DNA of 12,208 nucleotides from an uncultured Oscillospiraceae bacterium (GTDB taxonomy: Bacteria > Bacillota > Clostridia > Oscillospirales > Acutalibacteraceae). The DNA lies in the NCBI GenBank assembly GCA_905198295.1, contig CAJKBW010000084.1:1-12208 (forward strand), read 5' to 3'. Shown here one piece after another: positions 1-5,651 of this stretch (within the stretch, counting starts at the first letter, position 1; each line of letters starts with the position of its first letter). A program made the position numbers and the translations under genes. The notes under the pieces were generated by a model. The model saw nothing but the letters and a program-made list of their open reading frames with translations, did no database searches and was not told the DNA's origin.

Positions 1-25
1 CATAATGGGCGTTGCAGACGCGTAC

Positions 26-112
26 GGAGAGATGTCCGAGCGGTTTAAGGAGCTGGTCTTGAAAACCAGTGACTCGCAAGAGCCAAGGGTTCGAATCCCT
101 TCCTCTCCGCCA
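26..112 (+). tRNA. tRNA-Ser (anticodon UGA)
   Basis: Class II tRNA with a long variable arm. The anticodon stem CTGGT/ACCAG (53-57 with 65-69) encloses the loop CTTGAAA, which puts anticodon TGA at 60-62; it decodes UCN serine codons, UCA best. The T arm is 85-101 (AAGGG/CCCTT around TTCGAAT). The acceptor stem pairs 26-31 with 103-108; the innermost pair is an A-C mismatch (32/102). The discriminator is G109 and CCA is encoded at 110-112. It lies 83 bp before a second serine tRNA of a different family. Confidence 0.96.
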
Positions 113-173
113 CCTTTCTTTCAACAACAGGGGTGTCTGCGGCATCAATTGAAGAAAGGCTGACCGTCTGCTC

Positions 174-185
174 ACCGCATGCGGT
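174..185. repeat. 12-bp perfect palindrome between the two tRNA genes
   Basis: ACCGCATGCGGT is self-complementary. It sits 10 bp before the second tRNA-Ser in the 83-bp spacer. It could form a small stem in a tRNA precursor or be a protein site. No T-run follows, so it does not read as a terminator. No function is claimed. Confidence 0.4.
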
Positions 186-195
186 TTCCTTATAT

Positions 196-286
196 GGAGA
201 AGTACTCAAGTTGGTGACGAGGCGCCCCTGCTAAGGGCGTAGGTCGGGTAACCGGCGCGAGGGTTCGAGTCCCTCCTTCTCCGCCA
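196..286 (+). tRNA. tRNA-Ser (anticodon GCU)
   Basis: Class II tRNA. Acceptor GGAGAAG (196-202) pairs fully with CTTCTCC (276-282); the discriminator is G283 and CCA is encoded at 284-286. The anticodon stem CGCCC/GGGCG (223-227 with 235-239) encloses CTGCTAA, giving anticodon GCT at 230-232, which reads AGC/AGU. The T arm is 259-275 (GAGGG/CCCTC around TTCGAGT). The segment 240-258 holds the long variable arm typical of serine tRNAs. A terminator follows directly, so the two tRNAs probably end one transcript that starts before the window or at its very edge. Confidence 0.97.
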
Positions 287-288
287 CG

Positions 289-319
289 TCGGAACGAGTT
301 ACGCTCGTTCCGATTTTTT
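289..319 (+). terminator. Intrinsic terminator after the tRNA-Ser pair
   Basis: A perfect 10-bp stem TCGGAACGAG/CTCGTTCCGA (289-298 with 304-313) with a 5-nt loop is followed by six T's (314-319). It begins 3 nt after the CCA of the second tRNA. Confidence 0.93.
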
Positions 320-660
320 ATTTCATAAAAATCAGTCACCTGTTCCACTGTTCCTCCTTTTCGCAAAAAGTCACGCTCGGCTTGCCTGCTCGCTTGCAAG
401 CGTGCTCACGACGGCTCGCTGTCGCTACCAACTTTTTGCGAGTTCGAGAGAGTTCAACTCCCACCTCCGAAAATCCAAAAATATCTTTTTTTCAACTTCA
501 GAAGGAGGAGAGTCCGCGCGTCGCAGGCACGCGGAATTTTTTTATATATCTTTTCTTACGGACTTTGATGCTTGCAGAGATACAGTTTTGTCGGCACTGA
601 AAAACCTGCCGCAGAATCCGGTTTATTCTTTGCCGCTTTAGAGGGGTTGTGCCGGGAACC
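320..660. other. Gene-free region with inverted repeat and tRNA-3'-end-like stretch
   Basis: No believable gene is present; the short open frames here have no ribosome site and no family resemblance. The stretch contains an 11-bp perfect inverted repeat, TCGCAAAAAGT (361-371) with ACTTTTTGCGA (431-441). Between its arms is a 12-bp palindrome, CGCTTGCAAGCG (391-402). Directly after the second arm, positions 441-474 (GTTCGAG, then GTTCAACTCCC and ACCTCCG) resemble the T-loop and acceptor end of a tRNA, but no complete cloverleaf can be drawn. AGGAGG occurs at 503-508 with no usable start after it. The function is unknown; a small RNA, a decayed tRNA or a dispersed intergenic repeat are all possible. 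Confidence 0.4.
513..543 (+). terminator. Probable intrinsic terminator
   Basis: TCCGCG (513-518) pairs with CGCGGA (530-535); an alternative register pairs CGCGT (517-521) with ACGCG (529-533). Seven T's follow (537-543). The stem is shorter than in the other terminators here. If it is real, something upstream in 320-510 is transcribed on the + strand. Confidence 0.5.
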
Positions 661-663
661 CAT

Positions 664-692
664 TTGACATTTCCCCGTGATTCCGTTATAAT
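664..692 (+). promoter_or_regulatory. Perfect-consensus SigA promoter of ddh
   Basis: The -35 box TTGACA (664-669) and the -10 box TATAAT (687-692) both match the housekeeping consensus exactly, with a 17-bp spacer. Transcription would start near 699, leaving a leader of about 34 nt before the ddh start at 733. Confidence 0.92.
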
Positions 693-732
693 TCAGACAA
701 TATTTTGCTGTGTTTGAAGGGACGGAATTGCA

Positions 733-1719
733 ATGAGCATACGAATCGGTATTCTTGGTTACGGTAACCTGGGCCGCGGTGTGGAATGCGCTCTGCGGCA
801 GAATCCGGATATGGAGCTTGCCGCTGTTTTTACCCGGCGTGATCCGAAAGACGTAAAAATCCTGACACCCGATGTTCCGGTATACACGGCGGACATGGCG
901 GTGCAGATGGCGGATAAGATTGACGTTCTGATCCTCTGCGGCGGCAGTGCCACCGACCTGCCGGTGCAGACACCGCAGTACGCCCGGCTGTTTAATGTGG
1001 TGGACAGCTTTGACACCCATGCGCGCATCCCGGAGCATTTTGACGCTGTCGATGCCGCAGCCCGGCAGGGGGGCAAGGTTGGCATTATCTCGGTGGGATG
1101 GGATCCCGGTATGTTCTCCCTGAACCGCATGTACGCGAGTGCCATTCTGCCGGATGGGGCGGATTACACCTTCTGGGGCAAGGGCGTCAGTCAGGGACAT
1201 TCCGATGCGGTGCGCAGGATTGAGGGGGTGCGGGACGCCCGGCAGTACACTATTCCGGTAGACAGTGCACTGGAAGCGGTACGGCGCGGAGAAAACCCCG
1301 AGCTGACTGTGCGTCAGAAGCATACCCGTGAATGCTTTGTAGTCGCGGAGGAGGGCGCGGACAAGGCGCGGATTGAGCGCGAGATCAAAACCATGCCCAA
1401 TTATTTTGCGGATTATGATACCACCGTCCATTTTATCAACGAGGAAGAGCTGAAGAAGAACCACAGCGGGATCCCTCACGGCGGCTTTGTTATCCGCTGC
1501 GGCAAGACCGGATGGGATCACGAGAACAAGCACATTATTGAATACAGCCTGAAGCTGGACTCCAATCCGGAGTTCACCTCGTCGATTCTGGTCGCCTATG
1601 CCCGCGCGGCTTACCGGATGAATTGTGAGGGGCAAAACGGGTGCAAGACGGTGTTTGATGTGCCGCCGGCCTATTTGAGCGCTGTGCCGGGCGATGAACT
1701 CCGGAAGCATTTTTTGTAA
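733..1719 (+). CDS. ddh: meso-Diaminopimelate dehydrogenase
   Basis: The 328-residue protein has the usual length for NADPH-dependent meso-diaminopimelate D-dehydrogenase. The enzyme reductively aminates L-2-amino-6-oxopimelate (from tetrahydrodipicolinate) to meso-diaminopimelate in the cytoplasm, in one step, for peptidoglycan and lysine. The N-terminal Rossmann motif GYGNLGRG is at residues 9-16. FTRRDP (33-38) follows the second strand, where paired arginines fit NADPH binding. Family signatures are DSFDTH (91-96), GWDPGMFSLNR (122-132), WGKGVSQGHSD (148-158) and GGFVIRCGKTG (250-260). The start is set by AAGGGA (717-722), 10 nt before the ATG. The gene is a single-gene transcript, with its own consensus promoter and two terminators behind it. 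No other lysine gene is nearby. Whether the cell also keeps a succinylase or aminotransferase route cannot be seen here. Confidence 0.97.
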   Translation: MSIRIGILGYGNLGRGVECALRQNPDMELAAVFTRRDPKDVKILTPDVPVYTADMAVQMADKIDVLILCGGSATDLPVQTPQYARLFNVVDSFDTHARIPEHFDAVDAAARQGGKVGIISVGWDPGMFSLNRMYASAILPDGADYTFWGKGVSQGHSDAVRRIEGVRDARQYTIPVDSALEAVRRGENPELTVRQKHTRECFVVAEEGADKARIEREIKTMPNYFADYDTTVHFINEEELKKNHSGIPHGGFVIRCGKTGWDHENKHIIEYSLKLDSNPEFTSSILVAYARAAYRMNCEGQNGCKTVFDVPPAYLSAVPGDELRKHFL

Positions 1720-1775
1720 AAGAGATTCGTCAGCCGCCGGCAGGCCGGTGGCCGGACAGGTTATTTCTCTTTTTT
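1718..1775 (+). terminator. First of two terminators after ddh
   Basis: AAAAGAGA (1718-1725), starting inside the ddh stop codon, pairs with TCTCTTTT (1766-1773). An inner GC stem CCGGC/GCCGG (1737-1741 with 1751-1755) sits inside. The 3' arm itself supplies the T-run. It is looser than the following terminator. Confidence 0.6.
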
Positions 1776-1783
1776 GGGCAAAC

Positions 1784-1816
1784 AAAGAGGATCGCGCTTT
1801 GGCGCGGTCCTCTTTT
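1784..1816 (+). terminator. Second, strong terminator after ddh
   Basis: AAAGAGGATCGCGC (1784-1797) pairs with GCGCGGTCCTCTTT (1802-1815) with one G-T wobble, around a TTTG loop. The 3' arm ends in T's. The A-rich 5' flank means it could also work on the opposite strand, although no convergent gene is present. Confidence 0.92.
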
Positions 1817-1945
1817 CCTATATGTATACGGTTTGGCACGTGAAATGACAGCATGCCGTAGCTGGCGAAGGCTGTCTGGTTTCTTTTGTGTACAGCGCGC
1901 ACGCAACGGAAGACAGCGGAATAACCTGATAGTAGACTTTCAGGG

Positions 1946-1985
1946 AAAGGAGGAAGATAAAGCACACGCTTTATCGCTGTTTATG
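1946..1985 (+). promoter_or_regulatory. Distant Shine-Dalgarno with hairpin spacer
   Basis: AAAGGAGG (1946-1953) is a near-perfect ribosome binding site, but the only credible start, ATG 1983, lies 29 nt downstream. The gap contains a perfect 8-bp hairpin, GATAAAGC-ACAC-GCTTTATC (1956-1975). Folding it leaves 2 + 7 = 9 unpaired nt between the Shine-Dalgarno and the ATG, a normal spacing. No ATG, GTG or TTG lies at normal distance from the Shine-Dalgarno. Hairpin-assisted starts of this kind are known, for example phage T4 gene 25. Regulation by hairpin stability or a binding factor is inference. A weak promoter candidate, AAGACA-17 bp-TAGACT (1910-1938), is too poor to call. Confidence 0.7.
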
Positions 1986-2909
1986 GATTTCCAAAACGAA
2001 AACATACCGGTGATCCCGCTGCCGAATCCGGGAGAAGGAGGGCCGGTTGCAAACCCGCCGGCGAGCGGGGATTATCCGGTGATTCCGCTGCCGAACCCCG
2101 GTGAGGGAGGGCCGGTTGCGAACCCGCCGGCGAACGGAGATTATCCGGTGATCCCGCTGCCGAATCCGGGAGAAGGAGGACCGGTTGCGAACCCGTCGGC
2201 GGGCGGCAATTTTCCGGTGATCCCGCTGCCAAACCCCGGAGGGGGAAACGTTCTTCCCGGCTGGCCCGGTGTCGCCAGGATTCGCTTTATCAACGCTGCT
2301 GTAGGCTATGCACCTTTCCGCATTTTCGTGAACAATCGCCGTGCGGTGAACCGTCTGGCGTTTTCGGAGATTTCGGATTACGGACGCTTTCTTGCTGGCT
2401 ACCGCACTATCACAGTTGCCGGGCTGGGCGGCTATGTGTATATGCAGAAGACCATCCCGTTTGAAGCCGGAAGCACTTCCACCATTGCGATTATCAACCG
2501 CACGGGCGGGTTGGATATGCTGCAGATTCCAGATATCTGCTGTGCGCCGCAGGACGGCTCTTCGAATTTCCGTGTCAGCAATCTGGCGTACGGCAGCCAG
2601 CCGATGGATGTGCTGCTGGGCGACGGACGGGTGATTTATGCGGATATCCGCTTTAAGGAAACCACGAGCTACAAACGTATTCAGCCGGGTGAATACCAGT
2701 TCATTTTTGCGCAGACCAATCTGATGCCGATGCCCGCCTATATGGATATCGAGAGCCTGGATTCGGCATTTATCGGCATGGCTCCCCTTCCGGATACGGT
2801 TTTGTCCCTGTATCTGGATGTGCAGAGCAACACCAACTATACAGTGTATCTGCTGGACAATACCGATGGCACCGGCGGCATGCAGACTCTGGTTGTGGAA
2901 GACCGCTAG
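1983..2909 (+). CDS. PVIPLPNPGEGGPV-repeat protein with two DUF4397-like halves
   Basis: The protein has 308 residues. Residues 1-8 (MDFQNENI) lead into three 23-residue repeats (9-31, 32-54, 55-77), each starting PVIPLPNPGEGG, and a shortened fourth (78-87). From residue 97 there is a beta-rich region of two similar halves: ARIRFINAAVGYAPF onward, and SNFRVSNLAYGSQPM onward. Both have the look of DUF4397, a family often found on secreted or surface proteins. There is no signal peptide, membrane segment or sorting motif, so if exported the protein uses another route; a spore-coat or cell-surface location is only a guess. The frame stays open upstream to 1833, but no ribosome site supports those starts. 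ATG 1983 is chosen because a hairpin brings AAAGGAGG to working distance. The gene stands alone between terminators. The molecular function is unknown. Confidence 0.85.
   Translation: MDFQNENIPVIPLPNPGEGGPVANPPASGDYPVIPLPNPGEGGPVANPPANGDYPVIPLPNPGEGGPVANPSAGGNFPVIPLPNPGGGNVLPGWPGVARIRFINAAVGYAPFRIFVNNRRAVNRLAFSEISDYGRFLAGYRTITVAGLGGYVYMQKTIPFEAGSTSTIAIINRTGGLDMLQIPDICCAPQDGSSNFRVSNLAYGSQPMDVLLGDGRVIYADIRFKETTSYKRIQPGEYQFIFAQTNLMPMPAYMDIESLDSAFIGMAPLPDTVLSLYLDVQSNTNYTVYLLDNTDGTGGMQTLVVEDR
2007..2240 (+). repeat. 69-bp in-frame tandem repeats (3 full, 1 partial)
   Basis: Units start at 2007, 2076, 2145 and 2214; the last is cut short after about 27 bp. Each full unit encodes 23 residues. The first 35 bp of unit 1 and unit 3 are identical. 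Unit 2 differs at synonymous sites (GATTCC, AACCCC, GAGGGA), and unit 4 shares AACCCC with it. Protein identity is higher than DNA identity, which suggests selection on the peptide motif. Confidence 0.95.
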
Positions 2910-3131
2910 AGCCGGCTGGCGGCATAAGGCAAACGCGCAGAAGGCCATACGGAAACCGAACGGCGCGCGGATGCATGCCGGCAGCACCCGCCGGGAAATA
3001 AGGCTGCCGCCGCAGTGCGGGCAGTCTGCCAGGAGCGGGGAACGGCGGAGTTCAGCTGTATGCTGTGGGAATAATACTGTGCGGCAAACTGGAAACCGCG
3101 GTGATCCGCGGATCATCATGCATAAACGCAG
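2910..3131. other. Gene-free stretch after the DUF4397 gene
   Basis: About 220 bp of GC-rich sequence shows no supported gene on either strand. An open frame running through it on the + strand (to 3186) starts inside the previous gene and has no ribosome site. The only structure found is a 14-bp perfect palindrome, TGATCCGCGGATCA (3102-3115), next to CCGCGG (3096-3101). It may simply be the long 3' untranslated end of the DUF4397 transcript. Confidence 0.45.
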
Positions 3132-3169
3132 GCCGGGGAGAGAGGCTAATCTTTCCCCGGCTCTTTTTT
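3132..3169 (+). terminator. Terminator after the DUF4397 gene
   Basis: GCCGGGGAGA (3132-3141) pairs with TTTCCCCGGC (3152-3161) with one G-T pair, followed by TC and six T's. It lies 220 bp after the stop codon and insulates the ATPase operon from upstream transcription. Confidence 0.9.
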
Positions 3170-3240
3170 GGGGTTTATCGTTATAAGAAACAAAGAAATC
3201 GATAAAGATAATAACAAATGATGAATTTTCGGCAAAACTG

Positions 3241-3269
3241 TGGACATTTTCCAAAATATAGGATAAGAT
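3241..3269 (+). promoter_or_regulatory. Probable promoter of the V-ATPase operon
   Basis: TGGACA (3241-3246, five of six consensus bases) and TAAGAT (3264-3269, four of six) are 17 bp apart, in the only AT-rich stretch between the previous terminator and the first operon gene. Transcription would start near 3276, giving a leader of about 45 nt. That leader contains the hairpin CGGCG-ATT-CGCCG (3293-3305) directly before the G-rich ribosome site (3307-3315). Confidence 0.6.
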
Positions 3270-3321
3270 ATCCGAGTAATCAAATGTAGGAACGGCGATT
3301 CGCCGCAAGGGGGGGACAGCG

Positions 3322-3636
3322 ATGGCGCAGCAGATGGTGGAACGCATCCGGGAAGCCGAAAGCCGGGCGGAAGAGACGATACGCGAAGCACAGCGGCAGG
3401 CAGCGCAGCGGCTGGAAGAGGCCCGGGCGCAGGTGAACGATATATACCGCCAAAACGAAGAGGACTGCCGGGCGGAAACGGCACGGCGGCTGGAAAAGGC
3501 GCGCGGGGAAGCGGAGGCTATCCGGCGGCAGGCCGAGGAGGAAGGCGCACAGCAATGCGGCCGCCTGAATGAGCGGGTGCAGTCCCGGAAGGCGGAGGCG
3601 GTCCGGCTGGCAGCAGCGGAATTGCTGCGGACTTGA
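3322..3636 (+). CDS. ntpF: V-type ATPase subunit G/H (NtpF-like peripheral stalk)
   Basis: This 104-residue protein is almost wholly charged alpha-helix, rich in Glu, Arg, Gln and Ala with no prolines or glycine-rich loops, as expected for the long stalk subunit that pairs with subunit E. The E-G heterodimers act as stators tying the A3B3 head to subunit I. Sequence identity in this family is always low, so the call rests on length, coiled-coil composition (residues about 5-95) and position as first gene of an ntpFIKECGABD operon. The ribosome site is AAGGGGGGG (3307-3315), 6 nt before the ATG; its seven-G run could vary in length. The next gene starts 35 nt after the stop. Confidence 0.88.
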   Translation: MAQQMVERIREAESRAEETIREAQRQAAQRLEEARAQVNDIYRQNEEDCRAETARRLEKARGEAEAIRRQAEEEGAQQCGRLNERVQSRKAEAVRLAAAELLRT

Positions 3637-3671
3637 GCGGATACATTTGCGCAGAAGAGTGGTGATACGGC

Positions 3672-5651
3672 TTGGCAAAACAGAATATGCAGGTAATCCG
3701 GCTGTACGCCCTGCGCAGCGAGCGCAAGGCGCTGCTCGAGCAGCTGCAGCGTCTCGGGGCGGTGGAGATCACCGATTCCCTCGAGCTTGACGGCGCGATA
3801 CCGGAGGGGTTTACCCGGATCGACCGCGAGGAGGAAGCGGGCACGTTTGACCGCATGGCAGCGAGCGCACGGCAGGCGCTGGAAATTCTCGATGAATACG
3901 CGCCGGCAAAAAAAGGGATGCTCGCCTCCCTTTCCGGACGGCGCGAGGTGTCGGAACAGGAGTTTTCCGCCTGTGCGGAAAAAAGCCGCGAGGTTATGGC
4001 TGTCTGCAATGAGATTCAGGCGCTGCGCAAAAAGGCGACGGAGAGTGCAGCAGAACTGGTACGCATCCGTTCCGCACAGGCGCAGCTGGAGCCGTGGATG
4101 CGGCTGGATGTGCCGCTGCGGTTTGCCGGAACGGTGAAAACCACCGCGTTTATCGGCACACTGCCGGGAACCTTTACTACCGAAGAGCTGTATGCGGCGC
4201 TGGATGCGCCGGAACGGGCATTCGACGCCGAGATCCTCAGCGCTTCCGCTGAGCAGACATGTATTTTCCTGCTTTGTCCGAAGGGGCAGGCGGAAGAAAT
4301 GGAACAGGCGCTGCGCGCGCTGGGCTTCGCCCGGCCGCCGGCGCTTGGCGGCGGGATCCCGCAGGAGGAATATGCTGCGCTTGAAAAGGCGCAGACGGCG
4401 GCCCTCGAACAGGCGGACGAAATCCGCGAAAAGCTGGCCGGGCTGGCGGAGCATCGTGAACAGATCGAGATGACGGCGGATTACTATACCATACGCGCGG
4501 AGAAATACCGCATGATCGGCCGGCTGGATCATTCGCGGAACACCTTTGTGGTGTCCGGCTATGTGCCGGAGGCTGCGGCAGCGCAGCTGACAGCGCTGCT
4601 CGAAAGCCGGTTTACCGTCGTGGCGGAGACAGAACCCGCCGATCCGGAAAAAGCGCCGGTGCTGCTCAAAAACGACGCCTTCGCGGCGCCGGCGGAGTCG
4701 ATTACCGAAATGTACGCGATGCCGAATGCACAGGATATCGATCCGACGCCGGTGATGAGCTTTTTCTATTACCTGTTTTTCGGGATGATGCTTTCCGACG
4801 CCGGTTACGGCCTGCTTCTGGTCTTCGGCTGCTGGTTCCTGATGAAGAAATACCGGCCGGAGGCCGCAATGCGGCGCAATCTCAAGCTGTTTATGTACTG
4901 CGGTGTATCGACGGTGCTGTGGGGACTGGTGTTCGGCAGCTTTTTCGGGGATGCGCCGGCGGTGATCGCCAAAACCTTTTTCGGTGTGGATTTTGTAATG
5001 CCGAAGCTGTTGGATCCGATCACCGATGCGGTCACGCTGCTGGTGCTCAGTCTGATCCTGGGGCTTTTGCAGATTCTGGTGGGGCTCGGCGCCAAGTTCT
5101 ACATGCTGTGGCGCTCCGGCGATAAAGCGGGCGCGGTATTTGACGTCGGGTTTTGGATGACCACCCTGCTCGGGTTCGGCATTCTTGCGGGCGGCATGGT
5201 CTCGCTGCCGGTGCTCACGACGATCGGCGGCGCTGTTGCCGCCGTCTCCCTGCTGGGACTGGTCTGTACGCAGGGTCGCAAGAAAAAAGGGCCGATGAAG
5301 GTGATTTCAGGGCTGGCGAGTTTGTATGACGTGACCGGCTATGTCAGCGATCTGATGTCCTATTCCCGGCTGATGGCGCTGGGGCTGACCACCGGCGTGA
5401 TGGGCACCGTCTTCAACATGCTCGGTGCCATGTTTGGCCGCAGTGTCGCCGGTGCGCTCGCGATGCTGGTGATTTTCCTCGTCGGACACGGCATCAATTT
5501 CGGCATCAATGCACTCGGTGCGTATGTACACACCATCCGGCTCCAGTATGTGGAGCTGTTTTCCAAGTTTTATGAGGGCGGCGGCCGGAAATTCCAGCCC
5601 TTCGCTTTCCATAGCCAATATGTGAGAATCAAGGAGGAAAAGGAAGTATGA
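3672..5651 (+). CDS. ntpI: V-type ATPase subunit I (subunit a)
   Basis: The 659-residue stator subunit provides the ion half-channels beside the rotor ring and anchors the peripheral stalks. Residues 1 to about 355 are the soluble arm with helical segments. From P358 (TPVMSFFYYLFFGMMLSDAGYG) to about 635 there are several hydrophobic segments. Family signatures near the C-terminus are YDVTGYVSDLMSYSRLMALGL, holding R566, and VHTIRLQYVE, holding R623. These correspond to the two arginines needed in E. hirae NtpI and keep a similar distance. The start is TTG 3672, preceded 5 nt upstream by GGTGAT (3661-3666), which pairs with the 16S 3' end. The next ATG, 3687, would lose five residues and has no ribosome site. 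The stop overlaps the ntpK start by 4 nt (ATGA), suggesting translational coupling. Confidence 0.96.
   Translation: MAKQNMQVIRLYALRSERKALLEQLQRLGAVEITDSLELDGAIPEGFTRIDREEEAGTFDRMAASARQALEILDEYAPAKKGMLASLSGRREVSEQEFSACAEKSREVMAVCNEIQALRKKATESAAELVRIRSAQAQLEPWMRLDVPLRFAGTVKTTAFIGTLPGTFTTEELYAALDAPERAFDAEILSASAEQTCIFLLCPKGQAEEMEQALRALGFARPPALGGGIPQEEYAALEKAQTAALEQADEIREKLAGLAEHREQIEMTADYYTIRAEKYRMIGRLDHSRNTFVVSGYVPEAAAAQLTALLESRFTVVAETEPADPEKAPVLLKNDAFAAPAESITEMYAMPNAQDIDPTPVMSFFYYLFFGMMLSDAGYGLLLVFGCWFLMKKYRPEAAMRRNLKLFMYCGVSTVLWGLVFGSFFGDAPAVIAKTFFGVDFVMPKLLDPITDAVTLLVLSLILGLLQILVGLGAKFYMLWRSGDKAGAVFDVGFWMTTLLGFGILAGGMVSLPVLTTIGGAVAAVSLLGLVCTQGRKKKGPMKVISGLASLYDVTGYVSDLMSYSRLMALGLTTGVMGTVFNMLGAMFGRSVAGALAMLVIFLVGHGINFGINALGAYVHTIRLQYVELFSKFYEGGGRKFQPFAFHSQYVRIKEEKEV

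Noticed and set aside
190..399. 69-residue minus-strand frame (GGEGGTRTLAPVTRPTPLAG...)
   Set aside because: This is the reverse translation of tRNA-Ser(GCU), a common false protein in databases.
556..1965. 469-residue open frame on the minus strand
   Set aside because: It is the shadow of ddh, which has clear family motifs on the + strand, and it crosses two terminators and a promoter.
1833..1982. Longer start (TTG 1833) for the DUF4397 gene
   Set aside because: No ribosome site precedes it, the added residues are Arg-rich and unlike the rest, and a strong Shine-Dalgarno lies inside the extension.
2007..2240. CRISPR-like spaced repeats
   Set aside because: The repeats are directly adjacent, 69 bp, in frame and translated, with no unique spacers.
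2818..3186. 122-residue + strand frame after the DUF4397 gene
   Set aside because: It begins inside that gene in another frame, has no ribosome site, and its Arg-rich composition is typical of noncoding GC-rich DNA.
1971..4532. 853-residue open frame on the minus strand, with a CPHCGG zinc-ribbon-like motif
   Set aside because: It runs antisense through the DUF4397 gene, an intergenic region, ntpF and half of ntpI. Its repeats mirror the sense-strand repeats, the single CxxC lies where no second one follows, and no ribosome site supports it. High GC content explains the long frame.
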